DNA from: a bacterium
Lineage (GTDB): Bacteria; Myxococcota_A; Bradymonadia; Bradymonadales; Bradymonadaceae
Direction: 5' to 3'
NCBI GenBank assembly: GCA_030427705.1
Contig: JAUIBR010000004.1
Location: 1-64,000 of the forward strand
DNA length: 64,000 nt
A model generated the notes under the pieces. That model had not been told where the DNA came from and ran no database searches. It worked only from the letters and a program-made list of their open reading frames with translations. Below are positions 8,299-17,982 of the stretch, piece after piece (position 1 is the first letter of the stretch; each line of letters begins with the position of its first letter). The position numbers were made by a program, and so were the translations under genes.

Positions 8299-9600
8299 TT
8301 ATTCGGCAGGAGCTTTGTAACCGCTTGGGTCTTGGAAGTCACCCGCGACCTCCCACGACTTCTTCTCGAAGTCAGGCTTCAAGATGCGTGTCTTGGTGCT
8401 GACGACGTATGGAACCTTCGTCAGGTTGATGGGCTGAATCAGTCCACCAGCGTCGAACTTGTCGAGCTTGTTGAGCTCAGCGACAAATCCTTCGCGAGTG
8501 ATGTCACCCGCTTCGATTGCAGCCTTTGCTGCAGCCAAGCCTTGGAGACCTTGGACGTACGACATGAGGGTGTACGAGTCAGGTGCGGAGTCTTTTCCGT
8601 ACTTCTTATGCGCCTCAAGGAACTTGTCCATTCCAGGCACCTTCTCACCCCAGTATGGAAGTCCCGTGACAACGTAGAAGTTCGCGAAAACAGCCGATGG
8701 AATCACGTCCGGCGAGAAGAACTTGTCGGTCCAGGCAGGCGTGTTGCCAATCCAGACAGGCATGTACTTAAGCTGTGCGGCCGTTCCCAAGATTGGGCCG
8801 GTTGCCGAAGGAAGAACCGTCAGCAGAACGTGCGTTGCGCCGGCTTCTTTGAGTGCGGTGACCGCTGCTGCGAAGTCCTTCTGACCTGCAGCGATCGTCT
8901 GCTTGCTGACCACTTCGACCTTGGCAGCTTCAGCGGCTTGCTCAAGCCCGTAGATGCCATCTTTGCCGTAGTCATCTTGTTGGTAGACGATACCAACCTT
9001 GATCTTATCCGCTCCACCGCCGTTCTTGACTGCGAAGTCGAGGGCACGCATTGCTTCGAAGTAGTAGGCAGGACCCGCTGGTGGCGTGTACTTGCTCTCG
9101 GCCATCTTCGATGACAACGAAGCAGGCTGAGCGACCATGGTGTCACGCTCAAGCATCTTCAGCAGTGGCAGCGTGTTTGGCGTACCGAAGCTGGTGCCGA
9201 TGTAGAGCACGTCATCTTTGATTTCGTTGTATGCCTGAACCGACTTCTGTGGGTTGTATCCGTGGTCACGCTCGACCAGCTCAACCTTCCAGCCTTCTGG
9301 CAGCAGACCGCTGTCGCCAGCGTTCACAACCTCAGCCATCAGGCGCTTGCCAACAGCGTAGGGCTTGCCAATAGCCGCGGCAGGGCCGCTTTCGTCATTG
9401 AGCGTGCCGATCTTGATGACCTTCGCGGTCGCGTCGACGCCTTTGTCGGTCTTGATACCGGTATCCGCGGTTCCGCCGTCGGCCGTGGCAGCGTTATTCG
9501 TCGCGCCATCAGCGTTGTTGGCAGGTTTTTCTTTCTTTTCGCACGCGGTAACGGCCAAAGCCATCGCGAGCACACTTGTCAGGACCAATCCCCGTTTCAT
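8299..9600 (-). CDS. Liv-type ABC transporter substrate-binding lipoprotein
   Basis: 433 residues. Lipoprotein signal MKRGLVLTSVLAMALAVTAC, then an Asn/Ala/Gly/Thr linker and a periplasmic binding protein type 1 fold of the LivJ/LivK group (IKIGTLNDESGPAAAIGKPYAVGKRLMAE; DKIKVGIVYQQDDYGKDG). The start at 9600 is chosen over a TTG at 9612 because GGAG lies six bases before it. It feeds the LivF encoded 12 bases downstream. Ligand is not predictable; binding proteins of this group serve amino acids, amides, urea and aromatic acids. Confidence 0.9.
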   Translation of the reverse strand: MKRGLVLTSVLAMALAVTACEKKEKPANNADGATNNAATADGGTADTGIKTDKGVDATAKVIKIGTLNDESGPAAAIGKPYAVGKRLMAEVVNAGDSGLLPEGWKVELVERDHGYNPQKSVQAYNEIKDDVLYIGTSFGTPNTLPLLKMLERDTMVAQPASLSSKMAESKYTPPAGPAYYFEAMRALDFAVKNGGGADKIKVGIVYQQDDYGKDGIYGLEQAAEAAKVEVVSKQTIAAGQKDFAAAVTALKEAGATHVLLTVLPSATGPILGTAAQLKYMPVWIGNTPAWTDKFFSPDVIPSAVFANFYVVTGLPYWGEKVPGMDKFLEAHKKYGKDSAPDSYTLMSYVQGLQGLAAAKAAIEAGDITREGFVAELNKLDKFDAGGLIQPINLTKVPYVVSTKTRILKPDFEKKSWEVAGDFQDPSGYKAPAE

Positions 9601-9687
9601 GGGCATCTCCAAGGAAAATCAGCGAAACAAATTGTCGTTAGTGGGCGGAATCTTGCACGAATCATCGAATTCGGCAAGCGGCCGCGT

Positions 9688-11262
9688 TTAGAGAGGGTTC
9701 TCGCTAAACTTGATATCACGCTGGTGTTCGGTGACCTCGGCCTCGGCGTATTCATCGAACACACCGCTGCGGATGGCGAAGTCCACCAACTCTGGGTCCA
9801 GGTCACCGTCTTTGACCATGAACCCAAGGATGCGTCGCACACCACTTAGCGGTGTCGGCTTTTTGTACGGACGGTCCGCCGCGGTCAACGCCTCGAAGAT
9901 ATCGGCGACGGCCAAGATACGGGCCTTGATGTCGAGTTGTTCCGCCGTCAGGCCGCGAGGATACCCCTGACCATTGAGTTTCTCGTGGTGTGATGCAGCA
10001 ATCTCGGGAACGTCTGCCAGGTGTCGGCTAAACGGCAGCTCCTTGAGCATTTTCAAGCTGACCGCAGCGTGGTCTTTGATGACCTCTCGCTCTTCGTTGG
10101 TCAGCGTGCCGCGCCGAATCTTGAGGTTGTAGCCTTCGTCTTCGGTGAGCCAACCCTTGGCGACAATCTCGTCCACACGCTCGACGTCTTCGTCCTGCAT
10201 GAACTCTTTACCGGGATTGGTGGCCTCAATGAACGTCAGCGCGGCATCCAGCTCTTCAATTAAGGCATGCGCTTCGTTCTCGGCATCCGTCTCGCCGGCG
10301 TTCTTTGCCTTCAGCATGGCCAGCTCGGCTTCAGCACGCAGGCGTCCGAAGCGTTCACGAACGAGTTCGATGCGATCGTAGATGGTCTCGAGCTTGGTGG
10401 CCTTATCAACGACAAACTCTGGCGTCGTGATCTTGCCGATATCGTGCATCCACGCGGCGACACGCATCGCCTTTAGCTCGTCGGTCGAGAAATCGACATC
10501 GCCATACTTCCCATCGTTCGCGTTGTTCAACGCCCTGGCGATTCGCATCGTGATATCGACCACGCGGCGCACGTGGCCCGCGGTATACGGCGACTTCGCG
10601 TCGATCGCGGAGGCGATGGACCGGATGAATGATTCGAACTGAATCTCGAGCTCTTCGAAGAGCTCAGCGTTTTTGATGGCAACCGCGGCTTGCGAGGCCA
10701 AAGAGCGCATCAGACCTTCGAGTCGAGGCTCGAACTCGATGGTCTTCGTTCTATCTTCTCGTTCGGAAGCGTTGATGAGCTGCAGCACGCCAATAACCCC
10801 GCCCTCGAAGTGGCTGAGCGGCACAACCAACATCGACTTCGTCCGATAACCGGTCGACTTATCGAATCGAATCGGCCCTTCGAAATCGAATTCGTCATGC
10901 TCGTCGTAGACGTCGGCGATGTTAACGACTTCGCCTTTGTGCGCGACGTAGGTAGCTACATTGCTGAGCTCGGGGTTTCCGTCTTCGTCGAACAAAGCGA
11001 TGGGTTTGAAGGCCTCCGCTTCAAGGGGAGCGTCAGCCCCACCCTTTCGAATCCCCATGCTTTCGTTTTGAACGGTTGCCCACTCAAGTGACTTGCGGTC
11101 GTCGCTGACAAGATAGAGCGTACCACCGTCAGCAGCGCAAAAGAGGCGGGCCTGGTCGACAATCATGGCGAGCAAGCTATCGATATTGTTCTCGCTCGAC
11201 AGCGCGCAGCCGATATCGACCAGCCGCGTAATCAGGCGTTCTAATTGCTTCGCTTCATCCAT
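9688..11262 (-). CDS. GAF domain HD-GYP phosphodiesterase
   Basis: 524 residues. A GAF sensor domain occupies about residues 10-200 (VPLSHFEGGVIGVLQLINA is typical). The HD-GYP domain follows, with GHVRRV, HDIGK (about 273-277), LTNEEREVIKDH and the defining HHEKLNGQGYPRGL. Such enzymes hydrolyse cyclic di-GMP to pGpG or GMP, or related cyclic dinucleotides. Between HDIGK and LTNEER there are about 110 extra residues, largely helical and charged (YDRIELVRERFGRLRAEAEL), where ordinary HD-GYP domains have a short loop. It lies 13 bases after the Big_2 lipoprotein gene and upstream of the Liv genes on the same strand. Confidence 0.92.
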   Translation of the reverse strand: MDEAKQLERLITRLVDIGCALSSENNIDSLLAMIVDQARLFCAADGGTLYLVSDDRKSLEWATVQNESMGIRKGGADAPLEAEAFKPIALFDEDGNPELSNVATYVAHKGEVVNIADVYDEHDEFDFEGPIRFDKSTGYRTKSMLVVPLSHFEGGVIGVLQLINASEREDRTKTIEFEPRLEGLMRSLASQAAVAIKNAELFEELEIQFESFIRSIASAIDAKSPYTAGHVRRVVDITMRIARALNNANDGKYGDVDFSTDELKAMRVAAWMHDIGKITTPEFVVDKATKLETIYDRIELVRERFGRLRAEAELAMLKAKNAGETDAENEAHALIEELDAALTFIEATNPGKEFMQDEDVERVDEIVAKGWLTEDEGYNLKIRRGTLTNEEREVIKDHAAVSLKMLKELPFSRHLADVPEIAASHHEKLNGQGYPRGLTAEQLDIKARILAVADIFEALTAADRPYKKPTPLSGVRRILGFMVKDGDLDPELVDFAIRSGVFDEYAEAEVTEHQRDIKFSENPL

Positions 11263-11275
11263 GACTGTCCAGCGT

Positions 11276-13558
11276 TTATGGCGTGACGGTCAGCGTGGTC
11301 GTACCGTTAATCGTCTCGCTCGTGGCCGTGATAGTTGCGGTACCGGCAGCGACGCCGGTTGCCAGTCCACTCGCGTTTACGGTCGCAGCAGCCATGTTAT
11401 CGCTCATCCAGGTGACCGTTCGGCCGGTCAATGTGTGACCGGACGAATCTTGCAGCGTCACCGTGTACTGCTGCGTGGCTGTGGCGGCGATGGAGATTCC
11501 TTGTTCGTTGATCGTGACGGTGGCGACCGCCCCGTAGCCAGCGATTGGCGCCGTGCCCTGTGTACCCTCACAAGTTGCCGTGATGGTTGTGTCCCCTTCG
11601 CCAGCGACCGTTGCAACGCCCGAGGTTGAGTTAATGGTCGCCACACTGGTGTTGCCTGAAGAGAACGTGCAGGTACGCCCGGTGAGGTCGTTTCCGCCTG
11701 AATCCTTCGGCGTAGCGGTGAAGGTGACCATGCCGCCGACATCTGCGCCAGCTGCGGACCCAGTGACCTCAACAGTCGCGATCGCAGCCAGAACGTTCAC
11801 CGTGGTGTTTCCGCTGACCCCTTCGATCGTCGCGGTGATGGTGGAAGTACCTGGCCCAACCGCGGTCACGACACCGGATGAGTTCACGATGGCGACGCCG
11901 GTGTTCGAGGACATCCACGTTGCCGCATCACGTCCGGTCAGGTCGTTATTACCCGAATCACGTGGGGTTGCCATAAGCGCCGTGGCGTTACCCACCACAA
12001 TGGTTGGGTTGGCTGGCGTGACCACGACGGAAGCAACCGGTTCACGGACGGTCACCGTGGTGTTCCCGCTGACCCCTTCAATCGTGGCCGTGATGGTGGC
12101 GGTGCCTGGTGCGACCGCCGTAACGACGCCGGTCATGCTGACCGTTGCGACGGCGGTATTGGAGGACATCCAGGTCGCCGCATCGCGATTCACCAGGTCG
12201 TTTCCGCCTGAATCTTGAGGGGTTGCAGTCATTTGCTGGGTGTCGGTCGGATCGAGACTTGGGTTCGTTGGCCCAACCACGACCATGGCGACCTGCGGGA
12301 TCACGTTGATATTCGCGGTGCCCATGACACCTTCGGAGGTTGCGGTGATCGTGGCTGAACCTGGGGCAACCGCGGTCACAAGACCGTTGGCATCCACGGT
12401 GGCGACCGCAGTATTCGAGGACATCCAGGTCGTCGCACGCATCAAGTCTGTCCCGTCTGACGCACGCGTCTCTGCGGAAAGCTGCTCGGTGCTGCCGGCG
12501 ACGACATCAGCCGATGAAGGCGTCACCACCACGCTGGTCACAGGACGTGGGATAATGGTGACGGTCGCTGTGTCCATTTGCCCCTCGGAGCTTCCCGTGA
12601 TCGTCACCGTACCAACCGCGACGCCGGTCACACGGCCCATCGTATCTACGGTTGCGAGGTTATCGTCGCTGCTTGACCACGTGACGGCGCGACCAATCAA
12701 TTCCTGGTTGTTTGAGTCGAACGTCTGGCCGGCGAGCTGAATCGTCGCGGCAACTTCAACCTGTGCGGTATCCGGTGTGACCACGACGGTCGCGACAGGG
12801 TCTGGGTCGACGGTAATCGCGCTTGTCCCCATCACACCCTCGACGGTTGCGGTGATCGTCGCCGTTCCGACGGCTTCCGCTGTGACCGTGCCGTCGCTGA
12901 TGACAGTTGCGACGTTCGTGTCCGACGACGTGAAGACGATGTTGCGACCAAAAAGCGCATCCCCGCCAGCCTCGGAAACCGTAACTGTCAGCTGGACACT
13001 GTTTCCGAGCCCAAGCGTCGTCATGTCTGGGCTCAAGACCACCGTGGCCACCGGGCGTTTCTCCACCGTGACGGTTGCGGTTCCATCCACGCCATCCGAT
13101 GTCGCTGTGATGGTCACCGTCCCTTCAGCAACGCCGGTGACCTGACCGACCGCGTCCACGGTTGCGATGTTTGGATCGGACGTCGACCACGTCACAGGGC
13201 GGTCCAAGTCCGTTCCGTTCGACGAAACTGGCCGAGCCGCCAGGGTCACTGTTTCCGTCAGGTCCAACGTCGACTCCGGTGGGGTGACAATGACACTCGA
13301 CACGGTCACTGCCATGTCGTTGTTATTGTTCCCCATGTCCATCATATTGTTGGAGTTATTGAGGTTGTTTTCGTTGTTGGTGTTGTTCAGATTATTCGGG
13401 TTGGACCCTGGAATGCACTGATTCTCGACACACGTCTCGCCGATGAAACAATCGTCATCGCTTGAGCAAACATCGTCGGTAAACTCAGGGCTGCAGCCAG
13501 CCAGGAAGAACAGTGCGAACAACGTCGCAAATGATCGAACGAAAAGTCGCTTCGTCAT
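11276..13558 (-). CDS. Surface lipoprotein with eight Big_2 (bacterial Ig-like) repeats
   Basis: 760 residues. Lipoprotein signal (MTKRLFVRSFATLFALFFLAGC), a Cys-bearing segment (CSSDDDCFIGETCVENQC), an Asn-rich linker (NNLNNTNNENNLNN), then eight tandem repeats of about 80 residues, each opening with a VxxVxVTP-like strand, a TWxSSNxxVATVxxxGxVTAVAPGTATITAT core and a TVTV end. These are Big_2/BID_2 Ig-like domains found in adhesins and surface stalks. The DNA of the repeats is similar enough that copy number could change by recombination. The HD-GYP gene starts 13 bases downstream, which would link a surface protein with second-messenger turnover if co-transcribed. Confidence 0.88.
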   Translation of the reverse strand: MTKRLFVRSFATLFALFFLAGCSPEFTDDVCSSDDDCFIGETCVENQCIPGSNPNNLNNTNNENNLNNSNNMMDMGNNNNDMAVTVSSVIVTPPESTLDLTETVTLAARPVSSNGTDLDRPVTWSTSDPNIATVDAVGQVTGVAEGTVTITATSDGVDGTATVTVEKRPVATVVLSPDMTTLGLGNSVQLTVTVSEAGGDALFGRNIVFTSSDTNVATVISDGTVTAEAVGTATITATVEGVMGTSAITVDPDPVATVVVTPDTAQVEVAATIQLAGQTFDSNNQELIGRAVTWSSSDDNLATVDTMGRVTGVAVGTVTITGSSEGQMDTATVTIIPRPVTSVVVTPSSADVVAGSTEQLSAETRASDGTDLMRATTWMSSNTAVATVDANGLVTAVAPGSATITATSEGVMGTANINVIPQVAMVVVGPTNPSLDPTDTQQMTATPQDSGGNDLVNRDAATWMSSNTAVATVSMTGVVTAVAPGTATITATIEGVSGNTTVTVREPVASVVVTPANPTIVVGNATALMATPRDSGNNDLTGRDAATWMSSNTGVAIVNSSGVVTAVGPGTSTITATIEGVSGNTTVNVLAAIATVEVTGSAAGADVGGMVTFTATPKDSGGNDLTGRTCTFSSGNTSVATINSTSGVATVAGEGDTTITATCEGTQGTAPIAGYGAVATVTINEQGISIAATATQQYTVTLQDSSGHTLTGRTVTWMSDNMAAATVNASGLATGVAAGTATITATSETINGTTTLTVTP

Positions 13559-13721
13559 TGGGGTTCCTTCAAAAACGCAAATGCGGTTCTCAACATTGAA
13601 AAATGTGGTGGTGAGAGCCTACCGCGCAACCAGATTGGCATCAAGCCGCCTTTACTGATATGCGTTCGAATCCGTTGCTACTTACGTGGCATCTATGGCG
13701 TGTACCCGCGCGGCTCCCTTC

Positions 13722-15146
13722 ATGTCTCGAACGCTAGCTCATAACCCCGACGGCACCGAAGCCGAACACCCCAACACACCGTGGATTCTCACGCTTCTAT
13801 GCTGCGTCGTGTTCATGGCCGTCGTGAATGGCACGATGATCAATGTCGGGCTGCCGTTTATCGGGCGAGATTTCGGTGTCTCCGAGGGCACCTATGGGTG
13901 GATGGTGACGGGCTTCACACTAACGTTCGGCATCTTCAGCGCCATCAACGGTCGACTCGGCGATATCTTCGGCATCAAACGCCTGTACCTCTCGGGGATC
14001 TCGGTGTTTGGTTCGGCATCGCTCATCGTCGCGATGGCCCCCTCGATCGAGATTGCCATCGTCGTGCGCATCTTGCAGGGCGCGGGAGCGGCGGCCATGC
14101 CCGTGCTGGGGTCGACCATCGTCACACGAATTGTGCCGTCCGCAAAACGTGGTTGGGCGATGGGGATTATCCTGTCGACCGTCGGCGTTGCCGCCAGCAT
14201 TGGGCCGTTTTTGGGCGGTGTGCTGGTCCAGTTTCTGGGGTGGCGCGCCATCTTCGTATTCACGTCCATCGTCCTCTGCGCGATTCCAATCGGGCTAAAG
14301 CTCTTGCCCGAAGAACTCAACGACACCGATGGCCAGCACTTCGATGTGCTTGGCGCGGCCTTCTTAGGCCTCGCGGTCGCGTCCCTCTTGTACTCGTTCG
14401 AAATCGTCGAAGAGAGCGGCTTCACCTATGTTCTGGCTATCAACTTGGCTGCCTCGGCCACGCTACACGGGCTCTTTTGGTGGTGGATTGGCCGCGCAAA
14501 GGAGCCATTTGCGCCCAGAGAGTTGATTGGAAATATCCGGTTCCAGCTCGTCGCCTTCGTTGCGTTTTTGAGTAACTCCACGCGTTTTGGAACCATCGTT
14601 CTGGTCCCGATCTTCCTCATCGAAGTCAACAAACTCGAACCCGTAATGGTCGGGGCTGTGTTGTTCCCTGGCGCATTGGCCATCGCGATCTTGTCGCCGC
14701 GCTCAGGTGCGGTATCCGACAAATTCGGACCTCGTCTACCCGTACTTGGCGGGTCGATCTTCATCGTCTTTGGGAACCTGATTTCGGCTTCGTTTACCGG
14801 CTCGCCCATCTGGGTTGGCCTTGGGATGGGGCTGTACGGAATCGGGTTCGCGTTCATTCAGACGCCTTGCACGTCCGCGATTTCCCGCATTGTACCTGAC
14901 CGGTACACAGGCGTGGGACTGGGCATGTTCATGATGATCTTCTTCATGGGCGGTGCGGTCGGAACGGCACTATCGATTACCGCGGTTGAACTGCAACCGT
15001 TGGATGCCGCCTCGTGGCTACCGTTCGAGTCGATCGGCGCGGCCGCGCGTTACTCAAATGCGATGCTGGTGCTGACGGGACTGGGAATGCTCAGCGTTCT
15101 TTTGGCGTGGTCCATCCCATCCAAAGCCGAGATGGCACAAGCCTAG
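13722..15146 (+). CDS. MFS transporter, DHA2/EmrB-QacA-like
   Basis: 474 residues from the ATG at 13722; upstream in-frame starts at 13686 (GTG) and 13695 (ATG) are possible and none has a clear ribosome site. Multiple hydrophobic segments begin at TPWILTLLCCVVFMAVVNGTMINVGLPFI, with motif A-like GRLGDIFGIKRLYLSG and motif C-like GVAASIGPFLGGVL, matching the drug:H+ antiporter-2 group. Such proteins export toxic compounds or natural products. Divergent from the Big_2 lipoprotein and overlapping the convergent Cys-rich lipoprotein by four bases. Substrate unknown. Confidence 0.9.
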   Translation: MSRTLAHNPDGTEAEHPNTPWILTLLCCVVFMAVVNGTMINVGLPFIGRDFGVSEGTYGWMVTGFTLTFGIFSAINGRLGDIFGIKRLYLSGISVFGSASLIVAMAPSIEIAIVVRILQGAGAAAMPVLGSTIVTRIVPSAKRGWAMGIILSTVGVAASIGPFLGGVLVQFLGWRAIFVFTSIVLCAIPIGLKLLPEELNDTDGQHFDVLGAAFLGLAVASLLYSFEIVEESGFTYVLAINLAASATLHGLFWWWIGRAKEPFAPRELIGNIRFQLVAFVAFLSNSTRFGTIVLVPIFLIEVNKLEPVMVGAVLFPGALAIAILSPRSGAVSDKFGPRLPVLGGSIFIVFGNLISASFTGSPIWVGLGMGLYGIGFAFIQTPCTSAISRIVPDRYTGVGLGMFMMIFFMGGAVGTALSITAVELQPLDAASWLPFESIGAAARYSNAMLVLTGLGMLSVLLAWSIPSKAEMAQA

Positions 15147-16312
15147 GGACAGCCCGAGAAAACGGCTGGGACGCAGATGCCTTCGGTGGTTTCACCGCGG
15201 ACAACACAGACCTCATCAGTATCACAACCCTCTGTGCCACAGTTTGCCGTGCAGCCTACACATGAGCCTATCGTGTCGCCCGGCTCGGCCACGCATCGCG
15301 AAGGTGCAAGACAGGTGCAATCGCCTTCCAAACGACAGCGCCCGTCGCCATAACATGCTTCTCCATCCGCGCACTCGGTCTGCAGTGCACACATGTCCAA
15401 CGAACCCCCGGGGCGGCAGAGCCCATTCTCGCAGGTCGAGCTGCCGGAGCAGTCTTCGTCTAGCGTGCACTCACGTGGGTCTGCGAACACACAGATTCCC
15501 GAGGTGCAGACCTGGTCATCACCTTCACAATCGATGTCATTGATGCATTGCGTACAGCATCCTTCGTCCTCGATGAGGCCTTGTCGCTGGCAGTCGGCAG
15601 CGTCACCCATTGCCGGGCAATAGATGCAGCGCCCTGATGGTGTGCAGTTCTCTTGATTTCCGAAACAGTCCGAGCCGTTCAGACACTCGACACACGAGCA
15701 ATCAATGGGGTTTCTAAACGGACGGCTCGGTGGGCATGTCTGCGTGGGACACGGCTGAAGCTCGACGCAGCGACTTCCGACACACGCCTCCTCGGAGGTA
15801 CAAACCGAGGAATCCCCGCACGGTGGTGTGCATGCGCCCCTGCGGCAATAGTCGGTCCCCGTGCAGTCTGAATCGAAATTGCAGCTGGATTTGCAGGTTC
15901 CGAAAGGCAGGACACAGCTCAATCCCACGGGACATTGATCGTCGTTGATGCACGTTGAAGGCGGCAATCGACAGGTCGGTGGAGTGCCCTGGCAAACCTC
16001 GCCAGATCCGCACTCCGCCTTGGTGTCACACAGGTCTGCACGGCAATCACCTTCGAAGCAGACGCCGCTGGCGCAGTCCGCGGTCTCTGCACATTCAGGA
16101 GCGTCGCAGAAGCCGCCGACACAGGCTGCAGATGCCGGGCACTGTGCGGTGCCCGAGCACGAAATGCGCACGCAAACGCCATTTCGGCAGGAAAGCCGGT
16201 CGCCCTCAGCACAATCAACCATCGAGGCACATGATGTCCCGACCTCTGGGACGGGATCTTCGCTGCAACCCCACAACAGCGCTGCGAAGAGGAACATCAC
16301 AACGATTCGCAT
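15143..16312 (-). CDS. Cys-rich repeat lipoprotein
   Basis: 389 residues. Lipobox WGCS after a short signal, then about 40 Cys residues arranged in repeats of the form CxxDxDCxxGxxCxxGxC (for example CINDDQCPVGLSCV, CTLDEDCSGSSTCENGLC). Many disulphides are expected, so the protein is likely exported and rigid; the repeats are like those in surface proteins of myxobacteria and relatives. The ATG overlaps the stop of the M14 peptidase gene (TGATG), which favours 16312 over the TTG at 16315. No enzymatic domain. Confidence 0.82.
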   Translation of the reverse strand: MRIVVMFLFAALLWGCSEDPVPEVGTSCASMVDCAEGDRLSCRNGVCVRISCSGTAQCPASAACVGGFCDAPECAETADCASGVCFEGDCRADLCDTKAECGSGEVCQGTPPTCRLPPSTCINDDQCPVGLSCVLPFGTCKSSCNFDSDCTGTDYCRRGACTPPCGDSSVCTSEEACVGSRCVELQPCPTQTCPPSRPFRNPIDCSCVECLNGSDCFGNQENCTPSGRCIYCPAMGDAADCQRQGLIEDEGCCTQCINDIDCEGDDQVCTSGICVFADPRECTLDEDCSGSSTCENGLCRPGGSLDMCALQTECADGEACYGDGRCRLEGDCTCLAPSRCVAEPGDTIGSCVGCTANCGTEGCDTDEVCVVRGETTEGICVPAVFSGCP

Positions 16313-17982
16313 CAAACTTCCAACACCGCTTCGGTCGTCCCGATCCGGTCACCAGACCAAGATAGCCGCACGGTTCCATCACCGCGTAGCAGCCAATGAT
16401 ACTGCATCACATTTCGCCGCGTCTTTCCATGAAACGCCGATGACGTGAGGGTTTGGTGGGTGACGTTGGCGTGGCCCTGTAAATGCTCAGTCCGTTGGTG
16501 GGCCTTACCCTGCTCAATCGTCAGACCTTCCGAAAGTTCGAGGTCCAGATGCGGCTTACCAACGGCCTGCATCTTCACCGCCATGTCCGTGATATTCGTT
16601 GGCAGGAACCCATGGTTTCGAAGCGTTGCTGTGACGCGGACGAGGTCGCCTTCACGCTTGGCCTCAAGTTCGATCGCCGGTCGAGGCAAACCTCGCGCAT
16701 GGTCCAAGGTGAACTCCACCGAAGGTGCAATCTCGTCCTCAAGCATAGACTCGGGACAGTTGCGGAAGGCATATAGCCATTTCCATCCGCCGACCTCGAC
16801 CTTGCCAATCTGCGGGTGATCGACCTCGTGCCAATCGACGAACTTGTCGCCGCCTAGCTTCTCGTCATTCCATTTCAACAGGGCGAGCTCGACGCTCTCG
16901 TCACGGTCTCGCCAGAACGCCAGGAAGTCATGACTGAAGTCCAGCCCCGCATGCTTCCACGGGCACCAAAGCTCCATGGTAAACGCATGCACGCCTAGAC
17001 TCTCGTAGGCCCAGTCGTCGAAAACGCCCGTGGTGATATCCGTGTCGTCATACCTGAAATCATGGAATGTACTGACGCACGGAAACCCTGTCACTTCTTG
17101 ACAACGTTCTCCAAACACGCGGTAAGTATAACGATCGAACTTCGGCATTTCCGTGTCCGCCCGGTCGCTAAATGGGCGCAACAGGATTCCGCTGTAGGTA
17201 TGATAGGACGTGATGCCACCAATGTTCGGATGTGCCAGCAAATAGTCGACGATGGCGCGGGTTTCAGGCTCGCTCAACGGATACTCGCCGGCCCCAAACT
17301 GCTGCCCTTTCGGACGCCACTTGTACGGGTAGTTTCGGTTGAAATCCAAGCTCGCCGGATTCATCTCCAACATCGGAAAACGCGGGTCCTCAAGCACATC
17401 ATCTTCAAACGTGCCCTCACCGTAGAGATGGTAGAAAGGACCTTCGTCCCACGGCTTGCGTGGGAGCATCGCGCGCGGGTCCTTGGTGCTTGCAACCCAG
17501 GCACCCTCCGGCGATTCGATTCGCATCTGCAGTACCCAACCGTCGCCGTCGATATCGCCTTCAACCAGACCGAGTTGCGGTCGAGCTTCGGGCCAGATAC
17601 GGGGAGCCGAGCGCACATATTCGTTGGTTCGCAGCACGAAGTCCGCGCCATCGGGCGTGATGCACGGCGCGACATAGATGGTCGCGTGCTCCAATAATGA
17701 GTCGGTTGCGGCATCAGCGCCATCGGTCAGTCGATGCAGCGTATGTACGCACGCCGCACCGCTCATTAACTCCGATGCGTGCGTTAATCCGTCCACCCAA
17801 TAGCCAGGTTTTTGGTCTGGGTCGCCTTCATCAAATCGACCGACGGTCGCGACCCAGATATCGCGGCCTTCCGGTGATTTCCCGATGCTCTCTAGACGCA
17901 CTCGATTTGGGTGGCGAGCGACGAGGTCTTGTAAGTAAGCCGTCAGCTCGTCATAGCGAAGGTAAGCTGGTTTGTAGGTCAT
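16312..17982 (-). CDS. M14 family zinc carboxypeptidase
   Basis: 556 residues, without signal peptide. The zinc ligands are His 68 and Glu 71 (THASE) and His 261 (SYHTYSG); substrate-binding Asn-Arg is in DFNRNYPY (about 215-217) and the catalytic Glu is Glu 337 in FTMELWCPW. The core M14 domain ends near residue 380; a C-terminal region from about 440 looks like a beta-sandwich (IELEAKREGDLVRVTATLRNHG). It removes C-terminal residues from peptides or cleaves modified peptides. Its ATG overlaps the stop of the DUF4190-like gene (TAATG) and its stop overlaps the Cys-rich lipoprotein start (TGATG), so the three are translationally coupled. Confidence 0.92.
   Translation of the reverse strand: MTYKPAYLRYDELTAYLQDLVARHPNRVRLESIGKSPEGRDIWVATVGRFDEGDPDQKPGYWVDGLTHASELMSGAACVHTLHRLTDGADAATDSLLEHATIYVAPCITPDGADFVLRTNEYVRSAPRIWPEARPQLGLVEGDIDGDGWVLQMRIESPEGAWVASTKDPRAMLPRKPWDEGPFYHLYGEGTFEDDVLEDPRFPMLEMNPASLDFNRNYPYKWRPKGQQFGAGEYPLSEPETRAIVDYLLAHPNIGGITSYHTYSGILLRPFSDRADTEMPKFDRYTYRVFGERCQEVTGFPCVSTFHDFRYDDTDITTGVFDDWAYESLGVHAFTMELWCPWKHAGLDFSHDFLAFWRDRDESVELALLKWNDEKLGGDKFVDWHEVDHPQIGKVEVGGWKWLYAFRNCPESMLEDEIAPSVEFTLDHARGLPRPAIELEAKREGDLVRVTATLRNHGFLPTNITDMAVKMQAVGKPHLDLELSEGLTIEQGKAHQRTEHLQGHANVTHQTLTSSAFHGKTRRNVMQYHWLLRGDGTVRLSWSGDRIGTTEAVLEV

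Noticed and set aside
8122-9114. 330-codon open frame on the plus strand
   Set aside because: Lies fully opposite livF and the binding protein gene, which have complete family signatures; the opposite frame is a shadow.
11553-13145. Val/Thr/Ala-rich open frames opposite the Big_2 gene
   Set aside because: Shadow frames produced by the Big_2 repeats on the minus strand.
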